DNA of 46,523 bases from Tidjanibacter sp. (lineage in GTDB: Bacteria > Bacteroidota > Bacteroidia > Bacteroidales > Rikenellaceae): positions 1 to 46,523 of the forward strand of contig JAFXAY010000088.1 of NCBI GenBank assembly GCA_017521965.1. The letters are read 5' to 3'. Position numbers and translations under genes: made by a program. Under the pieces are notes generated by a model. That model was not told where the DNA came from and did no database searches. It worked only from the letters and a program-made list of their open reading frames with translations. Numbering within the stretch: position 1 is the stretch's first letter; the number at the start of each line of letters is the position of its first letter. This document shows positions 1 to 7,585 of the stretch, piece by piece.

Positions 1-293
1 AAGTTAGCCATCGACACACCCGGAATCTCCACAGGGTATTGGAAACCGAGGAAAAGACCTGCGCGTGCCCTATCCTCAATCGACATATCCAACAGATTCT
101 CTCCGCAATACTCCACACTGCCCGAGGTGACCTCAAACTTCTCGCTACCGGCCAACACCGACGCAAAAGTGCTCTTACCCGAGCCATTGGGTCCCATAAT
201 AGCGTGTACCTCGCCGGGGTGTACCTCAAAATTGATACCCCTCAATATCTCCTTGCCCCCTACCGAGGCGTGCAAATCCTTAACTCTTAACAT
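1..293 (-). CDS. sufC: SufC, Fe-S cluster assembly ATPase (5' part only)
   Basis: The first 97 codons read on the minus strand from ATG at 291-293; the rest lies beyond the left edge. The protein begins MLRVKDLHASVGGKEIL and has the Walker A motif GPNGSGKST at about residues 34-42, which is typical of the ABC ATPase SufC. SufC works with SufB and SufD as the SufBC2D scaffold that builds iron-sulfur clusters in the cytoplasm. It lies 97 nt downstream of sufB on the same strand, matching the sufB-sufC order of Bacteroidetes, so one transcript is likely. The 97-nt gap holds no gene. The truncation is due to the window edge only. Confidence 0.95.
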   Translation of the reverse strand, partial: MLRVKDLHASVGGKEILRGINFEVHPGEVHAIMGPNGSGKSTFASVLAGSEKFEVTSGSVEYCGENLLDMSIEDRARAGLFLGFQYPVEIPGVSMAN

Positions 294-390
294 TTTTAAA
301 CGTTACATTATCTTTGTGGGGCTAATTACCGTATGTAAGGTAAATTGACAGCACCAATCTAATTCTATATATATAATAATAGGTATAACC

Positions 391-1851
391 CTACCCTACT
401 GAGCCTTCGAGGCTTATCGACAACAATTTCTGCGCCTCGATAGCAAACTCCATAGGCAACTTATTCAGCACCTCGCGAGCATAACCATTGACAATCAGGC
501 CCACTGCCTCCTCGGTAGCAATACCGCGCTGGTTGCAGTAGAAGAGTTGGTCGTCGCTAATTTTACTCGTAGTGGCCTCATGCTCCACCACCGCCGAGCG
601 GTTACGCACATCGACATAGGGGAAGGTGTGAGCGCCACACTTGTCGCCAATCAGCAGCGAGTCGCACTGCGAGTAGTTCCTCGCCCCCTCCGCACCCGGC
701 AACACCTTCACCAAGCCACGGTAGCTATTCTCACTCTTGCCCGCCGAGATACCCTTCGACACAATGCGGCTACGGGTATTGCGGCCTATATGTATCATCT
801 TCGTACCCGTATCGGCCTGCTGGTAGTTATTCGTCAGCGCCACCGAGTAGAACTCGCCCACGCTATTATCGCCCGCCAGCACACAGCTCGGGTACTTCCA
901 AGTGATGGCTGAGCCTGTCTCAACCTGAGTCCACGACAGGCGAGCATTATCGCCCTTGCACAAGCCTCGCTTAGTCACAAAGTTATAGATACCGCCGCGG
1001 CCCTCCTTATCACCCGGGTACCAATTCTGCACCGTCGAGTACTTCACCTCGGCGTCCTTCATCACCACAATCTCCACAATAGCGGCGTGCAGCTGGTTTT
1101 CGTCGCGCATAGGGGCGGTACAACCCTCCAAGTAGCTGACATAAGCACCCTCATCGGCAACAATAAGCGTACGCTCAAACTGCCCTGTACCCGCCGCATT
1201 GATGCGGAAATAGGTGCTCAGCTCCATAGGGCAGCGTACCCCCTTGGGGATATAGCAGAACGAGCCATCGGAGAAGACAGCCGAGTTGAGCGCAGCAAAG
1301 TAGTTATCGCCACTGCTCACCACAGAGCCCAGATACTGCTTAACAAGCCCGGGATACTCCTTGACGGCCTCGCTGATAGAGCAGAAAATGATGCCCTTCT
1401 CGGCCAGAGTTTGTCTAAAAGTGGTCTTAACCGACACCGAATCGACAACAGCATCGACAGCCATCTGCGCTCCCTCAACGCCCGCAAGCACCTTCTGCTC
1501 TTCGAGCGGAATACCCAACTTATCAAAGGTTTCGAGCAGAGCGGGGTCCACCTCGTCCATACTCTTATACTTAGCGGTACTCTTAGGAGCAGCATAGTAG
1601 ATGATATCGTTGTAGTCGATAGGCGGAATACGCAGGTGTGCCCAATCGGGCATCTCCATAGTCAGCCACCTCCTATAAGCACTCAACCTGAACTCGGTGA
1701 GCCACTCGGGCTCCTCCTTGGCCGCCGATATGTAACGCACCACATCCTCACTCAAACCACGAGGTATGGTGTCGGTCTCAATATCGGTGACAAAACCATA
1801 CTTGTAGTCACCCGACAACTCATCATTGATTATATCTTTACTATCCTTCAT
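391..1851 (-). CDS. sufB: SufB, Fe-S cluster scaffold protein
   Basis: A 486-residue protein of normal SufB length. SufB is the core scaffold of the SUF iron-sulfur assembly machine and pairs with SufD and the ATPase SufC. The C-terminal half carries the family signature [14 protein letters not shown], whose Cys corresponds to the conserved SufB cysteine, followed by [17 protein letters not shown] and the usual C-terminus EGSVG. The stop is TAG, a genuine terminal amber, which matters for judging the internal TAG codons elsewhere in the window. The start at ATG 1849-1851 is supported by a good promoter 40 nt upstream. It is the first gene of a sufB-sufC transcript. Confidence 0.97.
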   Translation of the reverse strand: MKDSKDIINDELSGDYKYGFVTDIETDTIPRGLSEDVVRYISAAKEEPEWLTEFRLSAYRRWLTMEMPDWAHLRIPPIDYNDIIYYAAPKSTAKYKSMDEVDPALLETFDKLGIPLEEQKVLAGVEGAQMAVDAVVDSVSVKTTFRQTLAEKGIIFCSISEAVKEYPGLVKQYLGSVVSSGDNYFAALNSAVFSDGSFCYIPKGVRCPMELSTYFRINAAGTGQFERTLIVADEGAYVSYLEGCTAPMRDENQLHAAIVEIVVMKDAEVKYSTVQNWYPGDKEGRGGIYNFVTKRGLCKGDNARLSWTQVETGSAITWKYPSCVLAGDNSVGEFYSVALTNNYQQADTGTKMIHIGRNTRSRIVSKGISAGKSENSYRGLVKVLPGAEGARNYSQCDSLLIGDKCGAHTFPYVDVRNRSAVVEHEATTSKISDDQLFYCNQRGIATEEAVGLIVNGYAREVLNKLPMEFAIEAQKLLSISLEGSVG

Positions 1852-1890
1852 CTCAAAACAATTATCCCAGAATGCACTATTCTGAACCTA

Positions 1891-1921
1891 CAAATTTAGT
1901 GATAGTTGACCGTTTTACAAA
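1891..1921 (-). promoter_or_regulatory. sufB promoter (Bacteroidetes -33/-7)
   Basis: On the minus strand TTTG (1918-1921) is followed after 19 nt by TAAATTTG (1891-1898). This fits the Bacteroidetes primary sigma consensus TTTG-N19-TAnnTTTG. The transcript would start near 1885 and carry a leader of about 35 nt before the sufB ATG. Confidence 0.8.
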
Positions 1922-1997
1922 ATTTACACCCGATTTAATAGATTACTTTTTGTATCGCCCCTTTTTTGTAAAAAAGCGGCACCAAAAAACTTTTGTA

Positions 1998-2190
1998 GTC
2001 GCTTTTTGTAAAAAGCTCCGCAAAAACTTTTGTACTATTAGTTTGCGTGTTTAGGAGTTACTTTGCAGTAACTACGACAAAAAATAGAGATATGTTCTGT
2101 TCAAATAAATTTGACAGTCCATATCTCTATTTTTCATCGTACCCTCTACGAGGGTATCCCCTAAACCCGAAAAACCTAACTATTACCAAA
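1998..2190. repeat. Cloverleaf-type palindromic element, copy 1
   Basis: An imperfect palindrome with a closing stem (GTTTAGGA at 2048-2055 against TCCCCTAAACCC at 2157-2168) around three hairpins: 2057-2072 (GTTACT/AGTAAC), 2080-2134 (15-bp arms AAAAATAGAGATATG/CATATCTCTATTTTT) and 2140-2156 (TACCCTC/GAGGGTA). A second copy in the opposite orientation lies at about 43000-43190. Its hairpins keep their pairing although the bases differ. The left flank (about 1961-2037) contains two tandem degenerate units of about 37 nt, each ending ACTTTTGTA; the other copy has one. The element sits between the sufB promoter and the TPR gene. No protein is encoded. Confidence 0.75.
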
Positions 2191-2234
2191 GAGTTATTGT
2201 TAAGAAGCAATTATTACTTAAATAGTCTAATTGG

Positions 2235-2337
2235 TTTTCCCATTATTCTCATAATTCTCATTACTCCTATAATTCCCTAAACTCCCTAACACTCTCTAAA
2301 CTCCCTAAATTCCCTAACACTCCCTAATCTCCCTAAA
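2235..2337 (-). repeat. TTAGGGAGTG-type decamer array A
   Basis: On the plus strand this reads as repeated CCCTAA units (CTCCCTAA/CACTCCCTAA) about every 8-10 nt, preceded by CCCATTATTCTCATAATT-like units. Read on the minus strand it is the TTAGGGAGTG array followed by GGGAATAAT-like units, the same plan seen at 6601, 11318, 21268, 33900 and 42895. It lies just past the terminator hairpins of the TPR gene. Confidence 0.7.
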
Positions 2338-2339
2338 AA

Positions 2340-2372
2340 AGCCAGAGAAGAACATCGAGTTCTTCTCTGGCT
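2340..2372 (-). terminator. Intrinsic terminator, distal, after TPR gene
   Basis: Perfect 14-bp stem AGCCAGAGAAGAAC/GTTCTTCTCTGGCT with a 5-nt loop. On the minus strand it is followed by a run of six T. Between this hairpin and the next one (2374-2408) is an AT-rich heptamer stretch (TTGAATTT units) that recurs inverted at 11346-11386. Confidence 0.8.
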
Positions 2373-2414
2373 TATCATTTTGAATTTTGAATTTTGAACT
2401 TTGCATTTTAAACA

Positions 2415-2448
2415 GCCAAGCCCGAACCTTCTCGGGTTCGGGCTTGGC
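2415..2448 (-). terminator. Hairpin terminator immediately after TPR gene
   Basis: GCCAAGCCCGAACC pairs perfectly with GGTTCGGGCTTGGC on the same strand (14 or more bp, short loop), beginning 20 nt beyond the TPR stop. The T-run after it is weak, so it may act with the second hairpin at 2340-2372 as a double terminator. Confidence 0.7.
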
Positions 2449-2467
2449 GTTTATTGAGGAGTGTTGA

Positions 2468-3823
2468 TTACTCCATAGTTTTCAGAAGGTCGTTGTAGTG
2501 GTTGTACTTGTCCATCATACCCTCCATATCGCGGAGACGGAAGCATACGCTACGCAAGTACTCAACATACGACCTGTCGGCGGGATCCAGCTCGTGAGCC
2601 TTCTCCAGAGGAGCAATCGACTTAGCATAAACCTCGTTAACCTCCTTCAAAGCAGCGTCATACTCTGCCTGACCGGTGTAGGTCTTAGCATTTGCATCGC
2701 GGAACATCTTGTCAGCCTTGCTGATGTAGAGGTAACCTACGCTGTAATGTGCACCAGCGTTGTCGGGGAGCAACTCAGCAACCTTAACGAAGCTCTCCAA
2801 AGCACCGTCGATGTCGCCCTGACCGTTCTGGATACGACCCAGACCGTTCCACAACGAAGCGTTGTTGGGATCCTTAGCAATAGCCTCCTCAACCAAAGGA
2901 ATAACCGATGCGGGATCCTCGCCCATACTTACATAGTAGTCGGTGAGGCACTCGATAATCTTAGCGTTCTCAGCATACTTCTCGAAGCCTGCCATCAGCA
3001 TATCCTTAGCAGGTGCCAACAGCTCCTTGTTAATCTCGTCGCCGGTAGCCATCTCTTTCAGAGCCTGATACTGGAAGTAGAATACATCACCATCCTGGTC
3101 GAAACCACCCTCAGCAGCGGTCTTGAAAGCGTTGTACGAAGCCTCGTAGTTCTCACCGAAGAAGTAAGCCAAACCAGCGTTGTACATTGCAGCGTAGTTC
3201 ATATTGAGGATAGCGGGCGAGTCCGAAACCTCGTAAGCCTTGGTGAAGATATCACCAGCCTTGTTGTACTGACCAGCACCGTAAGCGAAACCAGCCTCCT
3301 TCAACAGAGCGTCGATAATGCTGTTCAGACCACCCATAACCTGCATCATACTCTTCGAGTCAATCTCCATTGCCTTGTTGTAAGCCTCAACAGCTTTATC
3401 CAAAGCACCAGGAACGAGCTCTACGGGGAACTCCCAACCCGAAATCAGACCATTAGCGTCAGCATAAGCAACGAACTCGGGGGTGTAGGTAATCTTTACC
3501 ATATCAACGCCACTTACGTTTACGTTCTCCTGCGACTTAGGCTCGCCGAACATCATACCGGCAGTCATAGTGTTCAGACCTTCATAAACGTGTTTCGAGT
3601 AAGCAGTGTATGCATCATACATCGCCTTACCGCGATTGATCCAAGTCGAAGCCTTAGTTGCCTTCTTGGCAACATCCTTGTCCGACTTCTCAATTTTCTT
3701 CATAATTCCCTCGGTGTCTACCTTAACGGGGCTCACATTGCCCTGAGGTGCAAAACCACCCTGAGCGAAAGAGGGAGCAGCCATCACCAATACTGCTGCT
3801 ACCACTAAGAATAAACGTTTCAT
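2468..3823 (-). CDS. Secreted/periplasmic tetratricopeptide-repeat protein
   Basis: A 451-residue protein with a clear signal peptide (MKRLFLVVAAVLVMAAPSFAQ), so it is exported, probably to the periplasm. TPR-like helical pairs are visible, for example KAGDIFTKAYEVSDSPAILNMNY, and AIAKDPNNASLWNGLGRIQNGQGDIDGALESF is a near-consensus repeat around residue 310-340. No catalytic motif is seen, so a scaffold or binding role is inferred. It lies 82 nt downstream of gyrA on the same strand; this gyrA-TPR order is common in Bacteroidetes. A weak -7-like box (CATATTTG on the minus strand, 3869-3876) in the gap could give it its own promoter. Two hairpins follow the stop. The exact partner is unknown. 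Confidence 0.88.
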   Translation of the reverse strand: MKRLFLVVAAVLVMAAPSFAQGGFAPQGNVSPVKVDTEGIMKKIEKSDKDVAKKATKASTWINRGKAMYDAYTAYSKHVYEGLNTMTAGMMFGEPKSQENVNVSGVDMVKITYTPEFVAYADANGLISGWEFPVELVPGALDKAVEAYNKAMEIDSKSMMQVMGGLNSIIDALLKEAGFAYGAGQYNKAGDIFTKAYEVSDSPAILNMNYAAMYNAGLAYFFGENYEASYNAFKTAAEGGFDQDGDVFYFQYQALKEMATGDEINKELLAPAKDMLMAGFEKYAENAKIIECLTDYYVSMGEDPASVIPLVEEAIAKDPNNASLWNGLGRIQNGQGDIDGALESFVKVAELLPDNAGAHYSVGYLYISKADKMFRDANAKTYTGQAEYDAALKEVNEVYAKSIAPLEKAHELDPADRSYVEYLRSVCFRLRDMEGMMDKYNHYNDLLKTME

Positions 3824-3905
3824 AATAAAAGTTGATTAAAGTGTTTGTTAATAGTTGTTTTCTTTTCCCAAATATGTTATCGGTTTGTTAAATATGCTCT
3901 TTCTA

Positions 3906-6416
3906 TTATGATTCCTGAGGAGTCGATTCTGTTGCATCTCCCTCGGCAATAGCCTCAGCCTCAGCAATTTGCTCATCGTTCTTAGGGACAGGTGTTACCG
4001 ATGCAATCTGGTCGCCTTCGCGCAGGTCGATAATCTTCACGCCCTGAGTAGCACGACCTGCCACACGGATATCGCTCACCGAGGTACGGATAGTGATACC
4101 GCTGCGGTTGATAATCATCAGGTCGTTATCGTCGCTTACAGCCTGGATAGACACCAGATTACCTGTCTTCTCGGTCACATTGATAGTCTTGACACCCTTA
4201 CCGCCTCGGTTGGTCACACGGTAATCATCCAAGTCGGTACGCTTACCGTAACCATTTTCGCTCAGCACAAGGATTGTCTTATCGTCGTCGGGCTCAACAC
4301 ATACCATACCTACAACTCGGTTGTCGCCCTCGATCTCCACACCGCGCACACCTGCACCGACACGACCAATAGGACGTACCTACTCCTCGTTGAAGCGGAT
4401 AGCCTTACCCTCCATAGTACCAAGCAGAATCTCCGCCTTACCGCTGGTCAGACAAGCATCAATCAGCTGGTCACCCTCGCGGATAACGATTGCATTGACA
4501 CCATTTTGACGAGGACGCGAATAGGCCTCCAACTTGGTCTTCTTGATGATACCCTCGCGAGTAGCCATCACGATGTAGTTGTTCTCCACAAACTCCTTGT
4601 CGTCCAGGTGGCGAACAGTGATATAGGCTCTCACCTTGTCGTCGGGCTCAATCTGAATCAGGTTCTGGATTGCACGACCCTTCGACGAGCGAGTACCCTC
4701 GGGGATATTATATACTTTGTGCCAATAGCAACGTCCCTTCTCGGTGAAGAACAACATTGTATTGTGCATTGTGGTCACATAGATATGCTCGATGAAGTCC
4801 TCGTCGCGGGTAGCACTACCCTTCGAGCCGATACCACCTCTGCGCTGACTGCGATACTCGCTCAGCGGGGTACGCTTGATGTAGCCCATATGCGAGATGG
4901 TGATTACCATATCATCGTCGGCGTAGAAGTCCTCGGGGTTGAACTCACCGGCTGCCATCACAATCTCGGTGCGACGCTCATCGCCATACTTCTCCTTGAT
5001 CTCCATTGTCTCCTCCTTGATGATGCCGAACTGACGCTCGGGACGAGCAAGGATATCCTTCATATCGTCAATCTTGGCACACAACTCGGCATACTCGTCG
5101 CTGAGCTTACCGTGCTCCAAGCCTGTCAAGGCTCTCAGACGCATCTCCATAATGGCATTTGCCTGCAACTCGCTAAGTGCGAAGCGGTTCATCAAGGTCG
5201 ATTTAGCCTCATCGGGAGTCTTAGAGTTCTTGATGATTGCCACAATCTCGTCGATGTTCTCCTGCGCAATGAGCAAGCCCTGAACGATATGTGCTCGACG
5301 CTCGGCGGCTGCCAAGTCGAAATTAGTTCGGCGCATCACCACATCGTGACGATGATCTACGAAGTGCTTAATCAGGTCTTTCAGGTTGAGCAACATCGGG
5401 CGACCACCCACCAGAGCAATGTTGTTCACAGCAAAGCTGCTCTGCATCGGGGTATTCTTGTAGAGGGTGTTGAGCACCACACTCGACACTGCGTCCTGTT
5501 TGAGGATTATCACGATACGGGTACCCTCCTTGTTACTCTCGTCGTTGATGTAGGAGATACCCTCGATCTTCTTCTCGTTGATCAGAGCGGCGATCTTCTT
5601 AATCATCTCCGCCTTGTTGACCATATAGGGCACCTCGGTAACGATGATGCACTCTCTGCCCGAGGCGGTGTGCTCAATCTCGGTACGGGCACGCATCACA
5701 ACCCTGCCACGACCTGTTTCGAGAGCCTCACGCACACCCTCGTAACCGTAGATGATACCACCTGTGGGGAAGTCGGGACCCTTGACATAGTTGGTGAGTT
5801 CCGATATCTCAATCTCGGGATTGTCGATATAGGCACAGATAGCATCACACACCTCCGAGAGGTTGTGGGGTGCCATATTGGTTGCCATACCTACCGCGAT
5901 ACCCGAAGTACCGTTTACCAACAAGAGGGGGATACGGGTGGGGAGTACGGTGGGCTCTTTCTCCGAGTCGTCGTAGTTGGGCTGGAAATCGACGGTATCC
6001 TTGTCAATATCTGCCATCACCTCGTCGGCGATTTTACGCATACGCGCCTCGGTGTAACGCATAGCCGCTGCGCTATCGCCGTCCATCGAGCCGAAGTTAC
6101 CCTGACCATCTACCAACGGGTAGCGGAGGCTCCACCATTGAGCCATACGCACCATTGCGTCATATACGGAGTTGTCGCCGTGGGGGTGGAATTTACCCAG
6201 CACATCGCCGACAATTTTAGCACTTTTACGGGTGGGTTTATTGGAATAGAGCCCCAACTCGTGGCTCATATCGTACATAATACGTCGGTGAACGGGTTTC
6301 ATACCGTCACGCACGTCAGGCAAAGCACGCGAGACGATTACCGACATCGAATAATCGATGTAGGCACTCTTCATCTCTTCCTCGACATTAATCTTTATTA
6401 TCCTTTCGTCTGCCAT
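3906..6416 (-). CDS. gyrA: DNA gyrase subunit A, interrupted by one in-frame amber codon
   Basis: From ATG 6414-6416 to TAA 3906-3908 the frame is open for 837 codons except for TAG at 4380-4382 (codon 679). The N-terminal part has all GyrA landmarks: [17 protein letters not shown] (residues 77-93), the catalytic Tyr in RYTEARM (Tyr121) and the GyrA-box [10 protein letters not shown]. After the amber the same frame continues [19 protein letters not shown], the expected next strand of the C-terminal beta-pinwheel, and runs to a normal acidic tail. Nothing is deleted or shifted, and the total length is normal for GyrA. If TAG terminates, the product loses roughly 157 residues of the DNA-wrapping domain. 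A GTG at 4347-4349 could only restart a fragment. Gyrase is essential, so error or readthrough is more likely than plain loss. Confidence 0.93.
4380..4382 (-). other. In-frame TAG at gyrA codon 679
   Basis: The coding strand reads AAC GAG GAG TAG GTA CGT CCT. The flanking peptide is FNEE-stop-VRPIGR, where related GyrA proteins have a continuous strand of the pinwheel, usually with a polar or acidic residue. One substitution (GAG or CAG to TAG) explains it. Confidence 0.9.
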
Positions 6417-6443
6417 TATAAAAACGTTGTTACTATAACCGTG

Positions 6444-6475
6444 TAAAAGTACAACTTTTTTTCCGTTTGACCAAA
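6444..6475 (-). promoter_or_regulatory. Probable gyrA promoter
   Basis: On the minus strand TTTG (6472-6475) is followed after 20 nt by TACTTTTA (6444-6451), a one-mismatch TAnnTTTG box. It lies about 28 nt upstream of the gyrA ATG. Confidence 0.6.
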
Positions 6476-6600
6476 CAAAACAAGCGTAAAACCGCCAAAA
6501 AAGCGTATTAAAAAGCGACTTAGCCCAAATTACAGAAAACCAACCCGTTTTTTCGGAGAATCATAGGGCAAGAGGTTAAAGAATGAAGAATGCAAAATTG

Positions 6601-6779
6601 ATTTAGGGAGTGTTAGGGAGTGTTAAGGAGCGTTAGGGAATGTTAGGGAGCGTTAGGGAGTGTTAGGGAGCGTTAGGGAATTTAGAGAATAATGAGAATA
6701 ATGGGAATAATAGGAATAATAGGAATTTAAAGATTATCCCTAAGTTCCCTAATCTCATTAAATTCCCTAAATTCCCTAT
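6601..6779 (+). repeat. TTAGGGAGTG decamer array B, fullest copy
   Basis: Eight or so TTAGGGAGTG/TTAGGGAGCG units with near-exact 10-nt spacing (6602-6685), then GGGAATAAT-like nonamers, a centre reading TTTAAAGATT, and CCCTAA units on the other strand. It ends at the hairpin at 6781-6815. The array is thus a loose inverted repeat between the 5' end of gyrA and the 3' end of lolA. No open reading frame or CRISPR-like spacer is present. Confidence 0.75.
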
Positions 6780-6780
6780 A

Positions 6781-6815
6781 AAAAATGAGAGCAATTCGAT
6801 ATTGCTCTCATTTTT
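6781..6815. terminator. Bidirectional terminator hairpin (GAGAGCAAT family)
   Basis: AAAAATGAGAGCAAT pairs with ATTGCTCTCATTTTT around a 5-nt loop, giving A-run and T-run flanks that can terminate on both strands. The same GAGAGCAAT stem occurs at 11774-11820 and 33986-34021. Confidence 0.75.
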
Positions 6816-6817
6816 CT

Positions 6818-6942
6818 AAAAAAGTCATATGGCTGAGGAAATTTTGGGCTTCGTGAAGCGAGGCTGCCCGCAGCATACTAAACGTATGTGAGGAGCAGCC
6901 TCGCAAGGGAAGTGCAAAATTTACCAGCCAGATGGCTTTTTT
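6818..6942. repeat. Large palindrome abutting the lolA stop (family 2, copy A)
   Basis: The outer arms AAAAAAGTCATATGGCTG and CAGCCAGATGGCTTTTTT close a stem of about 125 nt. Inside are GCGAGGCTGC/GCAGCCTCGC and a small hairpin GCATAC/GTATGT. The right arm includes the first bases of the lolA stop codon (6941-6943), so the structure forms directly at the end of the lolA message. Related copies are at 34113-34243 (at the mdh stop) and, truncated, at 34024-34080. Confidence 0.7.
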
Positions 6943-7582
6943 ACCGGAAGTCGATAATCTCATAATCCCTATAATTAGCAGATGAAAATTGGAACTTCTT
7001 ATCGTTGACCACTTTAAGTTTTTCGATACTCTCGATTTTCAGGCTCATTTCGAGGCCATTGAAGTCGTAGCGCAACTCCACGGGTCGACCCTCGTCGGGC
7101 AAGACGTAGAGCACCACGCGACGCACACCATCGAGCACACCCTCGTGAGGAGCAAGCCCGACAACAAGGGCACGCCCCACCTCGGTATCGCTCTCGCCAG
7201 CAAGGGTGATATCGAATGCCTCGTCGCTAAAATCGAAGGCACGAAGGGGGTTTACCAAGAGGTTACGACTCTCAGTATCGATACGGTCGATGGTCACCTC
7301 CATATTGACGCCATCTACACCGTAACGATAGAGCCCATCGCTAAACTGCTCCTGTCCCATCACCTCGATATGGTATTTGCTACCTGCCACGGTCAACTCG
7401 CCACGCTGAGGGTCCATACCCTCCATATCGACCACAAAGCGCAATCGGTAGCCATCGGCACGCTCGGCGAAGAAGGTGGTAACACGCTCTACTATATCGT
7501 TGGCACTCTGAGCATTAGTCCCTACGCTAAACATCAGCAGCTGCACAGCCAATATGAACAAAAATCTTCTCATACTCTTCAT
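6941..7582 (-). CDS. LolA-like outer-membrane lipoprotein carrier protein
   Basis: A 213-residue protein with signal peptide (MKSMRRFLFILAVQLLMFSVGTNAQ; cleavage after the Ala of TNA is likely). The mature part has the LolA-family pattern of an incomplete beta-barrel: SANDIVERVTTFF near the start, then RLRFVVDMEGMDPQRGELTVAGSKYHIE. LolA carries lipoproteins across the periplasm from the LolCDE complex to the outer membrane. The gene starts 3 nt after ftsK ends, so it is translationally tied to the murI-ftsK-lolA operon, an arrangement common in Bacteroidetes. Assignment to LolA rather than a related LolA-fold periplasmic protein rests on context and pattern, so no symbol is given. Confidence 0.85.
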   Translation of the reverse strand: MKSMRRFLFILAVQLLMFSVGTNAQSANDIVERVTTFFAERADGYRLRFVVDMEGMDPQRGELTVAGSKYHIEVMGQEQFSDGLYRYGVDGVNMEVTIDRIDTESRNLLVNPLRAFDFSDEAFDITLAGESDTEVGRALVVGLAPHEGVLDGVRRVVLYVLPDEGRPVELRYDFNGLEMSLKIESIEKLKVVNDKKFQFSSANYRDYEIIDFR

Positions 7583-7585
7583 TGT

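Noticed and set aside
2275..2333. Telomere or chromosome-end sequence (TTAGGG)
   Set aside because: Arrays are internal, short, degenerate and found at six sites between ordinary genes.
3969..6446. Very long plus-strand open frame opposite gyrA (and similar ones opposite the beta-helix gene, rpsA, parC and parE)
   Set aside because: Leu/Val/Thr/His-rich translations with no family pattern, exactly antisense to well-recognised genes; they arise from codon bias.
6601..6690. CRISPR array
   Set aside because: Units are 10 nt with no spacers and no cas genes nearby.
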